From contig NZ_JAMQQG010000010.1 of assembly GCF_023716925.1 (NCBI RefSeq), positions 1-46,331 of the forward strand: DNA of 46,331 nucleotides, given 5' to 3'. Shown piece after piece: positions 7,221 through 16,779 of this stretch. This DNA comes from Frankia sp. R82 (GTDB lineage: Bacteria; Actinomycetota; Actinomycetes; Frankiales; Frankiaceae). The notes beneath the pieces are model-generated. The model did no database searches, was not told where the DNA came from, and saw nothing but the letters and a program-made list of their open reading frames with translations. Position 1 is the stretch's first letter; the number at the start of each line of letters is the position of its first letter. Made by a program: the position numbers and the translations under genes.

Positions 7221-9188
7221 CTATACCTCGATATGTGAGCCCATGATGACGGTACGGTCACGTGGAAGGCCGAAATGTTCGGCGGCGTCGGCGGTGATGT
7301 AGGAGGTCGCGATGAACAGGCGTTTGCGCCACCCTGCCATGGTCGGCGCCGTCCCGCTCCGAAGCTCGATCTTGGACAGGAAGTAGGACGCCCGGTCCAG
7401 GTTCAGCTGCCGTCCTTCGACGATGGCCGGGTTGATCGTTCTGAGGGCGTCGAGCACGTTGGGTGTCTCCATGTAGCCGAACCGTGTGGTGATGTGGCTG
7501 ATGCCGTCGTCGGTGTAGCCCAGCTCGTCCAGAGTGATCCGGTCGTTCGCCGGCACGCGAGGCACCGGCACGGTCTGCACCGACACGATCAGGACCAGGT
7601 CGTGGCGCACGTGGTTGTGCTCGACGTTGGCCCGCAGCGCCAGCGGCGCGGTCCGCTTGCCGCGGTTGAGGAACACGGCAGTGCCCGGCACCCGGACCGT
7701 GGACGGCGCGTTCACGCGAAGCTGCTCGACGAAATCGTGCAACGACCCCTCGCTCTGTTCCCGCCGCGCGGTGACGATCTGTCGCCCCCGCTGCCAGGTG
7801 ATCATGATGGTGAATGCCGTCAGCGCGATGAGCAGTGGAAGCCACGCGCCGTGGACGAGTTTGGTCAGGTTGGCCGCGAGGAACAGAAGATCGACCACCA
7901 GCAGCATGCTCACGCCCAGGCCGAGCAGCCACCGCGGTGTGTGCCATCTCCGCCGGGCGATGTAGAAGAACAACAGGGTGGTGATGGTGATCGTCCCCGT
8001 CACTGCCATGCCGAACGCGAACGCCAGGGCCGCCGAGCTGCGGAACGCGAAGACGAGCGTGAGCACCGAGACCATCAGCAGCCAGTTGATCCACGGGACG
8101 TAGATCTGCCCGATCATGGACTCGGAGGTGTGGGCGACCCGCAGCCGAGGCAGGTAGCCGAGCTCTGCGGCCTGCGACGCGACCGAGTACGCCCCGGTGA
8201 TCACCGCCTGGGAGGCGATCACGGTCGCGGCGGTGGCCAGCAGGACGAGCGGCAGCCGTGCCCAGCCGGGGGCGAGCAGGAAGAACGGACCGCTGATGGT
8301 GTCCGGGGCGTCGAGGATCAGTGCACCCTGGCCGAGGTAGCTGAGCACGCACGCTGGGAACACCAGGAGCAGCCAGGCACGGCTGATCGCCGGCCGGCCG
8401 AAGTGTCCCATGTCGGCGTACAGCGCCTCAGCACCGGTGACGGCGAGCACGACCGCCGCCAGGGCGAAGAACGCGGTGCCGAAATGATGCACCAGGAAAC
8501 TCGCGGCGTAGGTCGGCGACAACGCCTCAAGGATGGCCGGGTGCCCGACGACGCCGGTCACTCCGAGCGCGCCGATGGTCACGAACCACACGATCATCAC
8601 GGGTCCGAACACCCCGCCGACCGTGGCGGTGCCGAACCGCTGCGCGAGAAACAGCAGCACGATGATTACCGCGGTGGCCGGCACGACCAACTCCTCCAGT
8701 GACGGTTCCACGATCTTGATGCCTTCGACCGCGGACAGTACGGAGATCGCCGGAGTGATCATGCTGTCGCCGAAGAACAGTGCCGCCCCGAAGATGCCCA
8801 GCCCTGCCAGCACCGCGGCGGTCCGGCCACCGTGCCCTGTTCCCCACCGGCGCAGCAGGGTGATCAGCGCCATGATGCCGCCCTCGCCCTCGTTGTCGGC
8901 GCGCATGGCCAGCAGCACGTAGGTGACCGTGACGATGATCGTGACGGACCAGAACACCAGGGAGACCACGCCGAACACGTTGGCCGTGCTGACCGGGACG
9001 GGATGCGGGTCGCTCGGGTTGAACACCGTCTGCAGGGTGTAGATCGGGCTGGTCCCGATGTCCCCGAACACCACGCCGAGCGCGCCGACGACCAGTGCCA
9101 GCCGCGCCGCGTCGCGCCCTGCCGGGTGATGGGCCCCCGGCGACGGCGTTGGCCCTGGCTCCGGCATCGTCAGCTGCTGCTCCGTCAC
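7221..9188 (-). CDS. kup: Kup-family potassium uptake protein
   Basis: This K+/H+ symporter in the cytoplasmic membrane has 655 residues, within the usual range. The family signature GVVFGDIGTSPIYTLQ lies in TM1 (near residue 30), followed by about 12 membrane segments. The C-terminal cytosolic part keeps TRFGYMETPNV and SYFLSKIEL, both conserved in Kup tails, and ends HIEV. GTG 9188 is preceded by AGGAAGGA, which is much better than the more upstream starts in the same open frame. It lies downstream of the metal ATPase gene on the same strand with a 144-bp gap, so co-transcription is possible but not shown. Confidence 0.92.
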   Translation of the reverse strand: MTEQQLTMPEPGPTPSPGAHHPAGRDAARLALVVGALGVVFGDIGTSPIYTLQTVFNPSDPHPVPVSTANVFGVVSLVFWSVTIIVTVTYVLLAMRADNEGEGGIMALITLLRRWGTGHGGRTAAVLAGLGIFGAALFFGDSMITPAISVLSAVEGIKIVEPSLEELVVPATAVIIVLLFLAQRFGTATVGGVFGPVMIVWFVTIGALGVTGVVGHPAILEALSPTYAASFLVHHFGTAFFALAAVVLAVTGAEALYADMGHFGRPAISRAWLLLVFPACVLSYLGQGALILDAPDTISGPFFLLAPGWARLPLVLLATAATVIASQAVITGAYSVASQAAELGYLPRLRVAHTSESMIGQIYVPWINWLLMVSVLTLVFAFRSSAALAFAFGMAVTGTITITTLLFFYIARRRWHTPRWLLGLGVSMLLVVDLLFLAANLTKLVHGAWLPLLIALTAFTIMITWQRGRQIVTARREQSEGSLHDFVEQLRVNAPSTVRVPGTAVFLNRGKRTAPLALRANVEHNHVRHDLVLIVSVQTVPVPRVPANDRITLDELGYTDDGISHITTRFGYMETPNVLDALRTINPAIVEGRQLNLDRASYFLSKIELRSGTAPTMAGWRKRLFIATSYITADAAEHFGLPRDRTVIMGSHIEV

Positions 9189-9332
9189 GCCCGTCCTTCC
9201 TGGGTGCTGGCCGCGGCGCGGTTGGAGGCCGGGTACCGCGCCCAGACGGTACCGCCTGTCAGCGCGCGACTCCCGGACCGAGGACGTCACACCGGCAGGG
9301 CGCTGCAGGTCGGAGCGTGCGCCCATCACTGA

Positions 9333-11318
9333 TCATCTATGTTGGTCGTGGTCCTTGCCGGTGGGCTCGGTGCGGCTGGCGCGGTGCCAGGCCTGGGGTC
9401 GCAGGAGGCGTAGGCCGTTGAGGCCGACGATGATGGTGGAGCCTTCGTGTCCGGCGACGCCGAGTGGGAGTGGGAGGGTGGCGAACAGGTCCCAGGCGGC
9501 GAGGGCGGCGATGAAGGTCGCGGCGATCGCGAGGTTGGCGAGGACGAGGCGGCGGGCGCGGCGGGCAAGGGCGATCAGGGCGGGCACGGTAGCGAGTTCG
9601 TCGCGTGTGATCACGGCATCGGCGGTGTCGAGTGCGAGGTCGGAGCCTGCACGGCCCATCGCGATGCCCACGTGGGCCGCGGCCAGGGCGGGCGCGTCGT
9701 TGACTCCGTCCCCGACGACGACCAGCCGGCTGCCGGTGGCTTCCAGGCCGTGCACGGCGTCGACCTTGTCTTCGGGCAGGAGACCGGCACGGACGTCACT
9801 GATGCCGAGATCGGTGGCGAGCCGGGTGGCGACGCGAGGGTTGTCGCCGGTGAGCAGGACGGGTTGGTTGCCGATCAGCGCGGTGAGTCGTGCGATCGTG
9901 TCCGCGGCGTCGGGGCGGGTTTGGTCGGTCAGGGACAGGACGGCGGCGGGGGTTCCGTCGATGCGGACGACCACGGTGGTGTAGCCGGCGTCTTGCGTGG
10001 CGGTGGCGAGGCTCGCCGCGAGGTCGTGCTGGCTGTCGGCGGACAGGATCTGGGCAGGGCTGCCGATGTCGACGAGCTTCCCGTTCACCCGGGCGGTGAC
10101 TCCCCTTCCCGGCCGGGAGGTGAAGCCCTCGACGGCGTGCGGGGTGAGGCCCCGGTCGCGGGCGGCGGTGACGATCGCGCGGGCGAGTGGGTGCTCGGAC
10201 GGGTTTTCGGCGGCGGCAGCGTAGGCCAGCATGTCGTTTTCCGAGGTGGTCCCGAGGACGTGGACGTGGGCGAGTCGGGGACTGCCGTCGGTCAGGGTGC
10301 CCGTCTTGTCGAAGGCGACGTGGGTCGCGGTAGCGAGATGTTCGAGCACGACGGTGGATTTGACGAGGACGCCGTGCCGGCCGGCGGTGGCGATCGCGGA
10401 CAGCAGCGGGGGCATCGTCGCGAGGACCACGGCGCAGGGCGAGGCGACAATCATGAAGGTCATCGCGCGGAGCAGGGTGGGACGCAGATCGGCGCCGAGT
10501 AGCAGGGGAACGACGAACAGGGCTAGGGTCGCGGTGACCATGCCGAGGGAGTACCGCTGTTCGACCTTTTCGATCAGCAGCTGGGTGCGGGCTTTGGTCG
10601 CGCTGGCCTGCTGGACCATGGTGACGATGCGGGCGATCAGCGTGTCGCCGGCGGGGCGGGTGATACGCACCTGTAGCGCCCCGGTGCCGTTGACGGTGCC
10701 AGCGAACACGCGGTCCCCGGTCCGCTTGTCGACCGGGAGTGGCTCACCGGTGATGCTGGCCTGATCGACCTCGCTGGCGCCCTCGACCACGTCGCCGTCG
10801 CCGCCGATCCGCTCGCCGGGCCGGACCATGATCACATCGCCGGCTCGCAACACGGCGGCAGGGACGACTTCCTCGCCAACGCTGGTGATCCGGGTGGCGC
10901 GTTCGGGCGCGAGGTCGAGCAGGCCGCGGATCGAGTCCTCGGTGCGTCTGGTCGCGAGCGCCTCCAACGCCCCCGAGGTAGAGAAGATCACGATCAGGAG
11001 GGCGCCGTCGAGGACCTGACCGATGGCTGCTGCCCCGATCGCCGCGGCGACCATCAGCAGGTCGACGTCCACAGTCCGGTTCCGCAACGCCCGTAGCCCG
11101 GCGAGGCCGGATTCGGTGCCACCGGCGATGTAGCAGCCCAGGTACAGCGACCACCCCAGCTGCGCCGGACCGCCAGCCAGGTGGGCGACGAGACCCAGGG
11201 CGAACAGTGCGGTCGCGGCGGTCGCCGTACGCACCTCCGACAGCGACCACATCCCGGTTCGCCGCGTGGGCGCCGGAACGGGCTGCACGGGAGCGGTGGT
11301 GTCCACAGGAACGGTCAC
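9333..11318 (-). CDS. P1B-4-type metal-exporting ATPase (Co2+/Fe2+/Ni2+ class, CtpJ/CtpD-like)
   Basis: This ATP-driven transition-metal exporter has 661 residues. The key evidence for subgroup P1B-4 is SPC (about residues 293-295) in place of CPC, HEGST (624-628) in the last membrane region, and the lack of an N-terminal metal-binding domain. Standard P-type features are present: TGE at 190-192, phosphorylation motif DKTGT at 337-341, SEHPLA with the nucleotide-site HP near 376, and [11 protein letters not shown]1B-4 pumps such as CtpD, CtpJ and CoaT export Co2+, Fe2+ and sometimes Ni2+. The His-containing C-terminal tail (KDHDQHR) is of unknown importance. GTG 11318 is chosen because hydrophobic and family-like sequence begins there. 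It is divergent from an ArsR-type repressor, exactly as ctpJ-nmtR are paired in Mycobacterium. Confidence 0.9.
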   Translation of the reverse strand: MTVPVDTTAPVQPVPAPTRRTGMWSLSEVRTATAATALFALGLVAHLAGGPAQLGWSLYLGCYIAGGTESGLAGLRALRNRTVDVDLLMVAAAIGAAAIGQVLDGALLIVIFSTSGALEALATRRTEDSIRGLLDLAPERATRITSVGEEVVPAAVLRAGDVIMVRPGERIGGDGDVVEGASEVDQASITGEPLPVDKRTGDRVFAGTVNGTGALQVRITRPAGDTLIARIVTMVQQASATKARTQLLIEKVEQRYSLGMVTATLALFVVPLLLGADLRPTLLRAMTFMIVASPCAVVLATMPPLLSAIATAGRHGVLVKSTVVLEHLATATHVAFDKTGTLTDGSPRLAHVHVLGTTSENDMLAYAAAAENPSEHPLARAIVTAARDRGLTPHAVEGFTSRPGRGVTARVNGKLVDIGSPAQILSADSQHDLAASLATATQDAGYTTVVVRIDGTPAAVLSLTDQTRPDAADTIARLTALIGNQPVLLTGDNPRVATRLATDLGISDVRAGLLPEDKVDAVHGLEATGSRLVVVGDGVNDAPALAAAHVGIAMGRAGSDLALDTADAVITRDELATVPALIALARRARRLVLANLAIAATFIAALAAWDLFATLPLPLGVAGHEGSTIIVGLNGLRLLRPQAWHRASRTEPTGKDHDQHR

Positions 11319-11331
11319 GCTGGAAGCGTAT

Positions 11332-11343
11332 ATGCGTATGCAT
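11332..11343. promoter_or_regulatory. Candidate metal-repressor operator between ctpJ-like and nmtR-like genes
   Basis: The sequence atgcgtatgcat (ATGC-N4-GCAT) lies in the 66-bp gap between the divergent starts. It is the only AT-rich dyad in the gap, and ArsR/SmtB repressors usually bind such imperfect palindromes. Binding is inferred from position only. Confidence 0.4.
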
Positions 11344-11384
11344 GAAGGTACGCAGCTGGATGGGTGGTGGGTTACCCTGAGATC

Positions 11385-11741
11385 ATGCACACGTCGCTGC
11401 CGGAGTTCGACATGCCGACCGAGGAGCAGGTGCATCTGGCCGCGGAGACGTTTCGGATGCTGGCCGACCCGACCCGGATCAGGGTGCTGTGGGCGCTGTT
11501 GCAGGGCGAGTCGTCGGTCGCGTGCCTCGCCGAGCTCGCCGGGGCCGCACCGACCGCGGTCAGCCAGCATCTGGCGAAGCTCCGGCTGGCCGGTCTGGTC
11601 AAGGGCCGCCGCGAGGGCACCTTCGTCTATTACTCCGCCGCCGACGAGCACGTCCGTCGCCTGCTGGGGCAGGCCCTGTTCCATGCCGACCACATCGACC
11701 GCGACCTCCCCAACGAACCCGCTGCCGCCGTCCCCTCGTAG
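11385..11741 (+). CDS. ArsR/SmtB-family metal-sensing repressor, NmtR-like
   Basis: This small winged-helix repressor has 118 residues from ATG 11385; GTG 11364 is also possible. The HTH core is visible: [14 protein letters not shown], then [28 protein letters not shown], then [11 protein letters not shown]. Near the C-terminus, [17 protein letters not shown] supplies an Asp-x-His plus His-x-x-His set. This is the alpha-5 metal site of NmtR and relatives that sense Ni2+/Co2+ or Zn2+. The alpha-3 cysteine site (ELCVCD) of arsenic and cadmium sensors is absent. Divergence from a P1B-4 exporter supports metal-induced derepression of that pump. The exact metal is not decided by sequence. Confidence 0.85.
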   Translation: MHTSLPEFDMPTEEQVHLAAETFRMLADPTRIRVLWALLQGESSVACLAELAGAAPTAVSQHLAKLRLAGLVKGRREGTFVYYSAADEHVRRLLGQALFHADHIDRDLPNEPAAAVPS

Positions 11742-11928
11742 CACGTGGGTGCGAACGGCTCGCGGTATCGGCCGCTATGGCTCCGGAAGATCTCGGGTGG
11801 CGAGAGAGGCGAGGTAAAGGGCCCGGTCGTGGGTGGTGTGCCGAGTCCAGGTGACGGCTATGGTGCGTCGCCCGGGTGAACAGCCGGCGGGCGCCCACCT
11901 GGCCGCGGCGAATGCCGGCAGGACAACG

Positions 11929-12342
11929 GATCCGCGGCTGGCGGTCGCGCGGCATGCCATCGTCGGCGGCACCCCGGCCTGTCGCAGGTTCGTCAACGAC
12001 GATGTCCTCGCCGGCCCCGGTGACTTCGACGACTGGGTCCTGCGGACGGTCCTCAACCCGGGCAGCCCGCAGTTCCGGGAGGCCCGCTACCTGCTCGACG
12101 AGGAGGCCGGCGTCCGCGATGCGGCGATGTACCACTCGGTGCTCGCCGCTGTCGCCGGTGGTTCCAACACTCGCGGCGGCATCTCAGGACCCGCGCTCGG
12201 CTGGTGGCTGGTGGCTGGTGGCTGGTGGCGTGGTGGTCAGGACGTCGACGAGGTCGTTGACGAGTTCGGGATCAAGGGGCTGGTGGGCGCCGAGGATTAC
12301 CGGAAGCCGGATCCGTGCGTCGGCTTTATCGCGTGGCGGTGA
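11929..12342 (+). pseudogene. C-terminal remnant of a DUF234-type archaeal-like AAA ATPase
   Basis: The frame reads DPRLAVARHAIVGGTPACRR, then FREARYLLDEEAGVRDAAMY and HSVLAAVAGGSNTRGGIS. This is the winged-helix/DUF234 region that follows the NTPase domain in these actinobacterial and archaeal ATPases. The Walker A and B half is absent upstream. Downstream the frame crosses a ctggtgg-type simple repeat (about 12200-12235) and then resumes weakly (DEVVDEFGIKGLVGAEDYRK). Truncation plus low-complexity expansion indicates a dead gene. An AAA-less functional product is very unlikely. Confidence 0.6.
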
Positions 12343-12964
12343 GGGCGGCTTGTCGCCGGAGGATGCCGGGAACCAGTTCGCCGGCGGCGCGTGCGGTTTC
12401 CAGGGCTGCCGACCACCAGGCGAGGTCGTCGAGCATGACGTCGGCGGAGGCGTTCGTGATCGGGTCGACCGGCTGCCCCTGCGCGTCGAACGCGTTGGTC
12501 ACCATGGAGATGGTGACGTTGTTGCGGATAGGCACGGCTTCGGTCTCGATGAAGACCTGCGCCAGGTGCTCGATCGCGCGGATGCCGCCGCCGGGTCCGC
12601 CGGCGTAGCCGACGCAGGCGACCGGCTTGTTCCGGAAGCCGAACGAGGCGAACACACTGTCGATCGCGTTCTTCAGACCCCCCGGAATACTGTGGTTGTA
12701 CTCGGGTGTGACGACGAGGTAGGCGTCAGCCTCCTTGATCTTGGTGTTCCACGCCTTCACGACCGGGTCGGAGTAGGTGGGGTCGTTGCGGTCGCCGATG
12801 GTGCCGAAGTGCTCGGCGAAAATGGGCAGCGGCCAGTCCCGCAGGTCGACGATCTCGGCATCGAACGCCTTGTGTTCCGTTGTCTTCCTGACAAGCCAGG
12901 GGATGATGAGGTCCGCGGCGCGGGTGGGGCGCGTGCTCCCGATGATGACAAGCAGTTTCGACAC
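12326..12964 (-). CDS. NADPH-dependent FMN reductase / NAD(P)H quinone oxidoreductase family
   Basis: This flavodoxin-like oxidoreductase has 212 residues and transfers electrons from NAD(P)H through FMN. The N-terminal IIGSTRPTRAA segment is the phosphate-binding loop for FMN. The mid-protein motif TPEYNHSIPGGLKNAIDSV is diagnostic of the FMN_red family, as is the CVGYAGGPGGGIRAIEHL segment. GTG 12964 follows AAGGAG at good spacing, so this start is firm even though the frame is open further upstream. Substrates of relatives include quinones, azo dyes and chromate; none can be assigned here. Its C-terminal end overlaps the tail of the DUF234 remnant on the other strand. Confidence 0.9.
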   Translation of the reverse strand: MSKLLVIIGSTRPTRAADLIIPWLVRKTTEHKAFDAEIVDLRDWPLPIFAEHFGTIGDRNDPTYSDPVVKAWNTKIKEADAYLVVTPEYNHSIPGGLKNAIDSVFASFGFRNKPVACVGYAGGPGGGIRAIEHLAQVFIETEAVPIRNNVTISMVTNAFDAQGQPVDPITNASADVMLDDLAWWSAALETARAAGELVPGILRRQAALTATR

Positions 12965-13578
12965 AGATGCTCCTTCGCGTGGTCCTGCGTCAGGGGAACG
13001 ATCTCGAGCGGTGCGGCGCCCGGAGGCGAGGACCGTGTGTCGAATCCTGCCAGCGGCCCCCCCACCCACCCACGACATCCACGGACCGGGCGGTCGCGGG
13101 TCCCGTGTCCCGTGTGACACCGCCGCCCCTCAACCATGCCACGCATCACAGGAACCATTCCCCGGCGAGTGCTTTCTCAAGGAACGGAACCTGTACGCGG
13201 TCGGACAGTCCCTACCGCGCCGCCTGCGCGACCGAGCCGGAGCGGCGGACGTCCAGTTCGCGCTGACCGTCACGGCTGGTGCTGATGATCAAGGGTGTTG
13301 TGCTTTTCGGCGGGCGGCTGTGCGACCAGGGCCCGGGCTGACCCGCACCGGCATGAAGCCGTTTGCGGGACGAATCCCTGCACCCGCTGACGAGAACCCT
13401 TCATGTGGTGGTGCGGTTCATGACGGGGGTGTGCGGGTCTGTCGGCTGAGCTTCGTCGCCCCGCATGGGCAGTAGGTCCGGTGTGCTGCCTGGCGGGTTT
13501 GCGCGGCGTACCGGCATCGGAGAACCTGTCGTCCGCGTACGGCTGGCTGGCGGCCGTCGGCCTACCCGGGTTTCCCGA
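12965..13578. other. Intergenic stretch, no recognised gene; contains dispersed repeat copy B
   Basis: About 600 bp without a convincing gene. 13324-13368 matches 7075-7120. Several short open frames occur but show no domain. A decayed mobile element is possible and not shown. Confidence 0.4.
13324..13368. repeat. Dispersed imperfect repeat, copy B
   Basis: Direct-orientation partner of 7075-7120. Shared landmarks are gaccagggcccgggc and gaag(t/c)cgtttgcgg. Confidence 0.6.
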
Positions 13579-14556
13579 TCACAGGCCGCCTCTGAGGCCG
13601 TCGAGGAGAACGGACGCGGAGTGGGCCGCGGCGCTCACGTTCGCCGCGACGTGGACGAGCAGAGCCAGCGTCAGTACCGCCGTCAGGACACCGAAGACGC
13701 GCGTCACCCGGGTTGCCCTCCGGTCGACCGAGACCCTTTTCCACAACAACACGCTGACGGTGAACAGAACGACCGCCAGGACCGCGGCGATCACGGCCAT
13801 CACCACGTGGTAGCGAGCGAAGTCGGCCGTCATCACGTGCAGGGCCGGCACGGTCTGTGCTCCCGAGGGGGAGTCGGCCAGCTGTCGTGTGGCCTGGCCC
13901 AGCGCGTCGGCCAGCGCCGGGTCGGTCCCGCCCTCCGACAGCATGGGCAGCAGCGAGGACAGCGGCGCCGCCGCGCCCTGGATGTTCGCCATCACCGCGG
14001 CCAGCGCGAGCAGGGCGAGCAGCGGCGTGAAAACGCCGGCCGACGCGAGCCCGGCCCGCCTCGCCGCGCCACCGGCGGTCAGGAAGTTCTTCCAGAGCGC
14101 GATGGTCAGCATGAGGAGGACCGCCAGCAGAAGCACGGAGATCAGGCCCTTGACCAGGTGGAACCGGTACCAGTAGTCGACGACCCGCGCGAGGTGCGGG
14201 GAAAGCTGTCGGCTGTCGGAATGCCAGTACTCGACGAACCCGCTGTGCACGTCGGCGATGAGCTGGTGGTGGTTGACGAGGTCGCCGTCGGAGCGACCGG
14301 CGGCCAGCCGACCCGGGGCGAGGACGAAGGCGCCGACGAGAGCGGCGGCGCACAGAGCGAGTGCCAGGAGTCCGCGGCCTGAAACGCCCGCCGGGCCGGC
14401 GGAACTGCGCTGCGGGTCGAACCGGCTCGCTGCGCGGCGGTGGCGGCGGGACGGCGTGCGGCCCGGCTGCTCATGGGCGTTCAGGGTCCGGTCGGCGCCG
14501 CCCGCGGACCGTTGCGGACTCGTGCGCGGACCCGTGGCGGGTGAGGGCGTGAGCAT
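13579..14556 (-). CDS. Four-helix membrane protein of unknown function
   Basis: A protein of 325 residues. An Arg-rich N-terminal region (about 1-60) precedes a first helix (LLALALCAAALVGAFVLAP). A likely extracytoplasmic loop follows with the aromatic run HSGFVEYWHSDSRQLSPHLARVVDYWY in two parts. Three more helices follow: ISVLLLAVLLMLTIAL, VFTPLLALLALAAVMANIQG and VMAVIAAVLAVVLFTVSVLLW, then a final LTAVLTLALLVHVAANV. Similar uncharacterised proteins occur in Streptomyces. The ATG at 14556 has a weak ribosome site and downstream starts are possible. It lies 172 bp downstream of the response-regulator gene on the same strand, so it may belong to that operon or be its target. Confidence 0.7.
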   Translation of the reverse strand: MLTPSPATGPRTSPQRSAGGADRTLNAHEQPGRTPSRRHRRAASRFDPQRSSAGPAGVSGRGLLALALCAAALVGAFVLAPGRLAAGRSDGDLVNHHQLIADVHSGFVEYWHSDSRQLSPHLARVVDYWYRFHLVKGLISVLLLAVLLMLTIALWKNFLTAGGAARRAGLASAGVFTPLLALLALAAVMANIQGAAAPLSSLLPMLSEGGTDPALADALGQATRQLADSPSGAQTVPALHVMTADFARYHVVMAVIAAVLAVVLFTVSVLLWKRVSVDRRATRVTRVFGVLTAVLTLALLVHVAANVSAAAHSASVLLDGLRGGL

Positions 14557-14728
14557 GGTCTACACGGTGTCGCGGGCACATCGCCTGGTCACCGGAGTGG
14601 ACCGGACAAAGAAGGTGTGGCAGGCCCTACCCGGTCAGCCGGACCCGTCGTGCGGGAAGGGCCGCGCCACCGGTCACCGTCCGGCACACCGCTCGCCGTC
14701 CGGCACACAGCCCGGCTGGTGCTCGCCG

Positions 14729-15433
14729 TCAGGCGCGGAGATAGGCGAGGACGGCGAGCACGCGACGGTGCTGGGCGTCGTCGGGTGGCAGGCCGAGCTT
14801 GGTGAAGATGTTGCCGATGTGCTTTTCGACCGCGCTGGCGGACAGCACCAGTTGCCGGGCGATGGCCGTGTTCGAGTGGCCCTCGGCCATCAGCGCCAGC
14901 AGCTCCCGCTCCCGCGGAGTCAGCGACGCCAACGCCCGGCCACCGCGCCTGCCGTCCAGCAGGCGCACGATGACCTGCGGGTCGAGCACCGTCGCGCCGC
15001 CGGCGACCCGCTCCAGTGCGTCCAGGAACTCCCCGATCCGGCCGACCCGGTCCTTGAGCAGATAGCCGATCCCGCCCGAGCCGTCCGCGAGCAGGTCAGC
15101 CGCGTAGGAGGTCTCGACGTACTGGCTGAGCACCAGCACCGGCGAGCCGGGCAGGCGCGAGCGGACCTCGATCGCCGCTCGCAGACCCTCGTCCGTATGC
15201 GTCGGCGGCATCCGGACGTCGACGACCGAGACGTCCGGTCGGTGTCGCAGCACCGCGTCGACCAGGGCCTGGGCGTCACCGACCGCGGCCACGACCTGAT
15301 GGCCCTCCTCGGCGAGCAGCCGGATCAGGCCCTCCCGCAACAGCACGGCGTCGTCGGCCACGACGATCCTCAGCCCGCCCTCGGGTACGGGTCCGGGTGG
15401 TCCGGGCGTCTCATCGGCGGCCGTCAGGGACAC
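14729..15433 (-). CDS. NarL/LuxR-family response regulator
   Basis: A two-component response regulator of 234 residues. The receiver domain (about 21-140) has the acidic pair D27-D28, the phospho-acceptor D72 in VSVVDVRMPP, and K127 in GYLLKDRV. The C-terminal LuxR-type HTH (about 168-230) has LTPRERELLALMAEGHSN, TAIARQLVLSASAVEKHI and NIFTKLGL. GTG 15433 lies inside the kinase gene, giving a 10-bp overlap that implies translational coupling with the upstream kinase. Target genes are unknown; the adjacent membrane protein gene is a candidate. Confidence 0.9.
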   Translation of the reverse strand: MSLTAADETPGPPGPVPEGGLRIVVADDAVLLREGLIRLLAEEGHQVVAAVGDAQALVDAVLRHRPDVSVVDVRMPPTHTDEGLRAAIEVRSRLPGSPVLVLSQYVETSYAADLLADGSGGIGYLLKDRVGRIGEFLDALERVAGGATVLDPQVIVRLLDGRRGGRALASLTPRERELLALMAEGHSNTAIARQLVLSASAVEKHIGNIFTKLGLPPDDAQHRRVLAVLAYLRA

Positions 15434-16779
15434 GGTAGTTCCGCGGTGATCGTCGTCGGGCCGCCGGGCGGACTGGTCAGTTGGAGCTGGCCGCCGATGG
15501 CATGCACCCGGTCCCGCAGCCCGCGCAGCCCGTGGCCCTTGTCGAACGCGGCGCCGCCGACCCCGTCGTCGCTCACCCGGATCCGCAGCAGCGCGGCCTC
15601 GTGGCGCAGGCCGATCACGCACCGGCCGGCCCGGCTGTGCTTGGCCACGTTGGTCAGGGCCTCGGAGACGACGAAGTACGCGGCCGTCTCGACGGACGCC
15701 TCCGGCCGGTGGCTCAGGAGACCCGCATCGAGCTGGGCGGGAACCGTCGAGCGCATGGCCAGCTCGTCGAGCGCTGCCCGCAGGCCGCGATCGACCAGGA
15801 TCGGTGGGGCGATGCCCCGGGACAGGGCTCGTAGCTCCTCCAACGCCTCCTCGGCCTGGATCAGGGCGTCGGCGAGTGCCTCCCGCGTGGTCTCGGGCCT
15901 GCGGTCGAGATGGCGCTGCGCGCGGCCGAGCTCCATCGCCAGCCGGACCAGGCGCTGCTGCGGCCCGTCATGGATGTCGCGCTCGAGCCGGCGCAGCGCC
16001 ACCGCCTCGGCGGTCAGGGCGGCGACGGTCTGAGCCCGGGCTGCGTCGCGCTCCTGCTCCAACCCGCGGATTCTGCGCTGCCGCGGGGAGGCGTCCGACA
16101 GCAGCGTCCGTCCGAGACCCGCCTGCATGGCGACGCACGCCCTGGTCAGCAGTGGCAGCATCAGTATCAGCACCAGCCCGATCACGGTGCCGAAGATCAT
16201 CCGTATGGTCGGTGAGGTCAGGCCCAGGCTCACGTCGACGTGGTACGGACCGCTGCCCGTACTCAGCGTCATCGGCGGTGGTGTCCCGGCCGCCGTGCCC
16301 CAGTTACGTACCGCGGTCGTCGCGGTGCCGAAGCCGACGAACCACCACAGCGCCGTGATCACGGCGGTGACCAGGGTGATGGGCGGCATGATCACCGCGT
16401 GCGCCAGGCTGGACCACAACCGGGGGTTCGACGCGCCGGAGCCGCTGCCCGGCCCCGGCTGTGGCGCCTGCCGTCCTGACCGGGCCAGTCGCTCCGGGCC
16501 GGGTACCGACGCGCGGACCCGGTCGATCCGCCACCACTCCAGATCGGCGGACCAGTACACCGGCGCCACGACACCGGCCGCGACCGGTGCCCTTCCGGCG
16601 ACCCGGCCCAGCATCCCCACGCACAGACCGCCGAGCACGACCAGCAGGCCCGCGACCGCGCTGACCGGACCCGTCAGCAGGTACAGCGATTCCGCCAGCG
16701 TGCGACGCCCCACCCGGACAACGGGACCGGCGCCTGGAAAGGGCCGGTTCCAGGCCACGGTGGACGACGAGCCGGCCAT
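15424..16779 (-). CDS. HisKA_3-type sensor histidine kinase
   Basis: A membrane histidine kinase of 451 residues, partner of the downstream LuxR-type regulator. Hydrophobic segments near 33-60, 125-150 and 195-217 flank an extracytoplasmic loop (about 150-190). The dimerisation and phosphorylation motif LERDIHDGPQQRL places the phospho-histidine at about residue 270. The HATPase end shows VVSEALTNVAKHS (N-box) and DDGVGG and GHGLRGLRDRV (G boxes). The N-terminal half resembles the membrane sensor region of Streptomyces-type kinases. Start ATG 16779 has GGAGG unusually close to it, so the true start could differ slightly. The signal sensed is unknown. Confidence 0.9.
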   Translation of the reverse strand: MAGSSSTVAWNRPFPGAGPVVRVGRRTLAESLYLLTGPVSAVAGLLVVLGGLCVGMLGRVAGRAPVAAGVVAPVYWSADLEWWRIDRVRASVPGPERLARSGRQAPQPGPGSGSGASNPRLWSSLAHAVIMPPITLVTAVITALWWFVGFGTATTAVRNWGTAAGTPPPMTLSTGSGPYHVDVSLGLTSPTIRMIFGTVIGLVLILMLPLLTRACVAMQAGLGRTLLSDASPRQRRIRGLEQERDAARAQTVAALTAEAVALRRLERDIHDGPQQRLVRLAMELGRAQRHLDRRPETTREALADALIQAEEALEELRALSRGIAPPILVDRGLRAALDELAMRSTVPAQLDAGLLSHRPEASVETAAYFVVSEALTNVAKHSRAGRCVIGLRHEAALLRIRVSDDGVGGAAFDKGHGLRGLRDRVHAIGGQLQLTSPPGGPTTITAELPCP

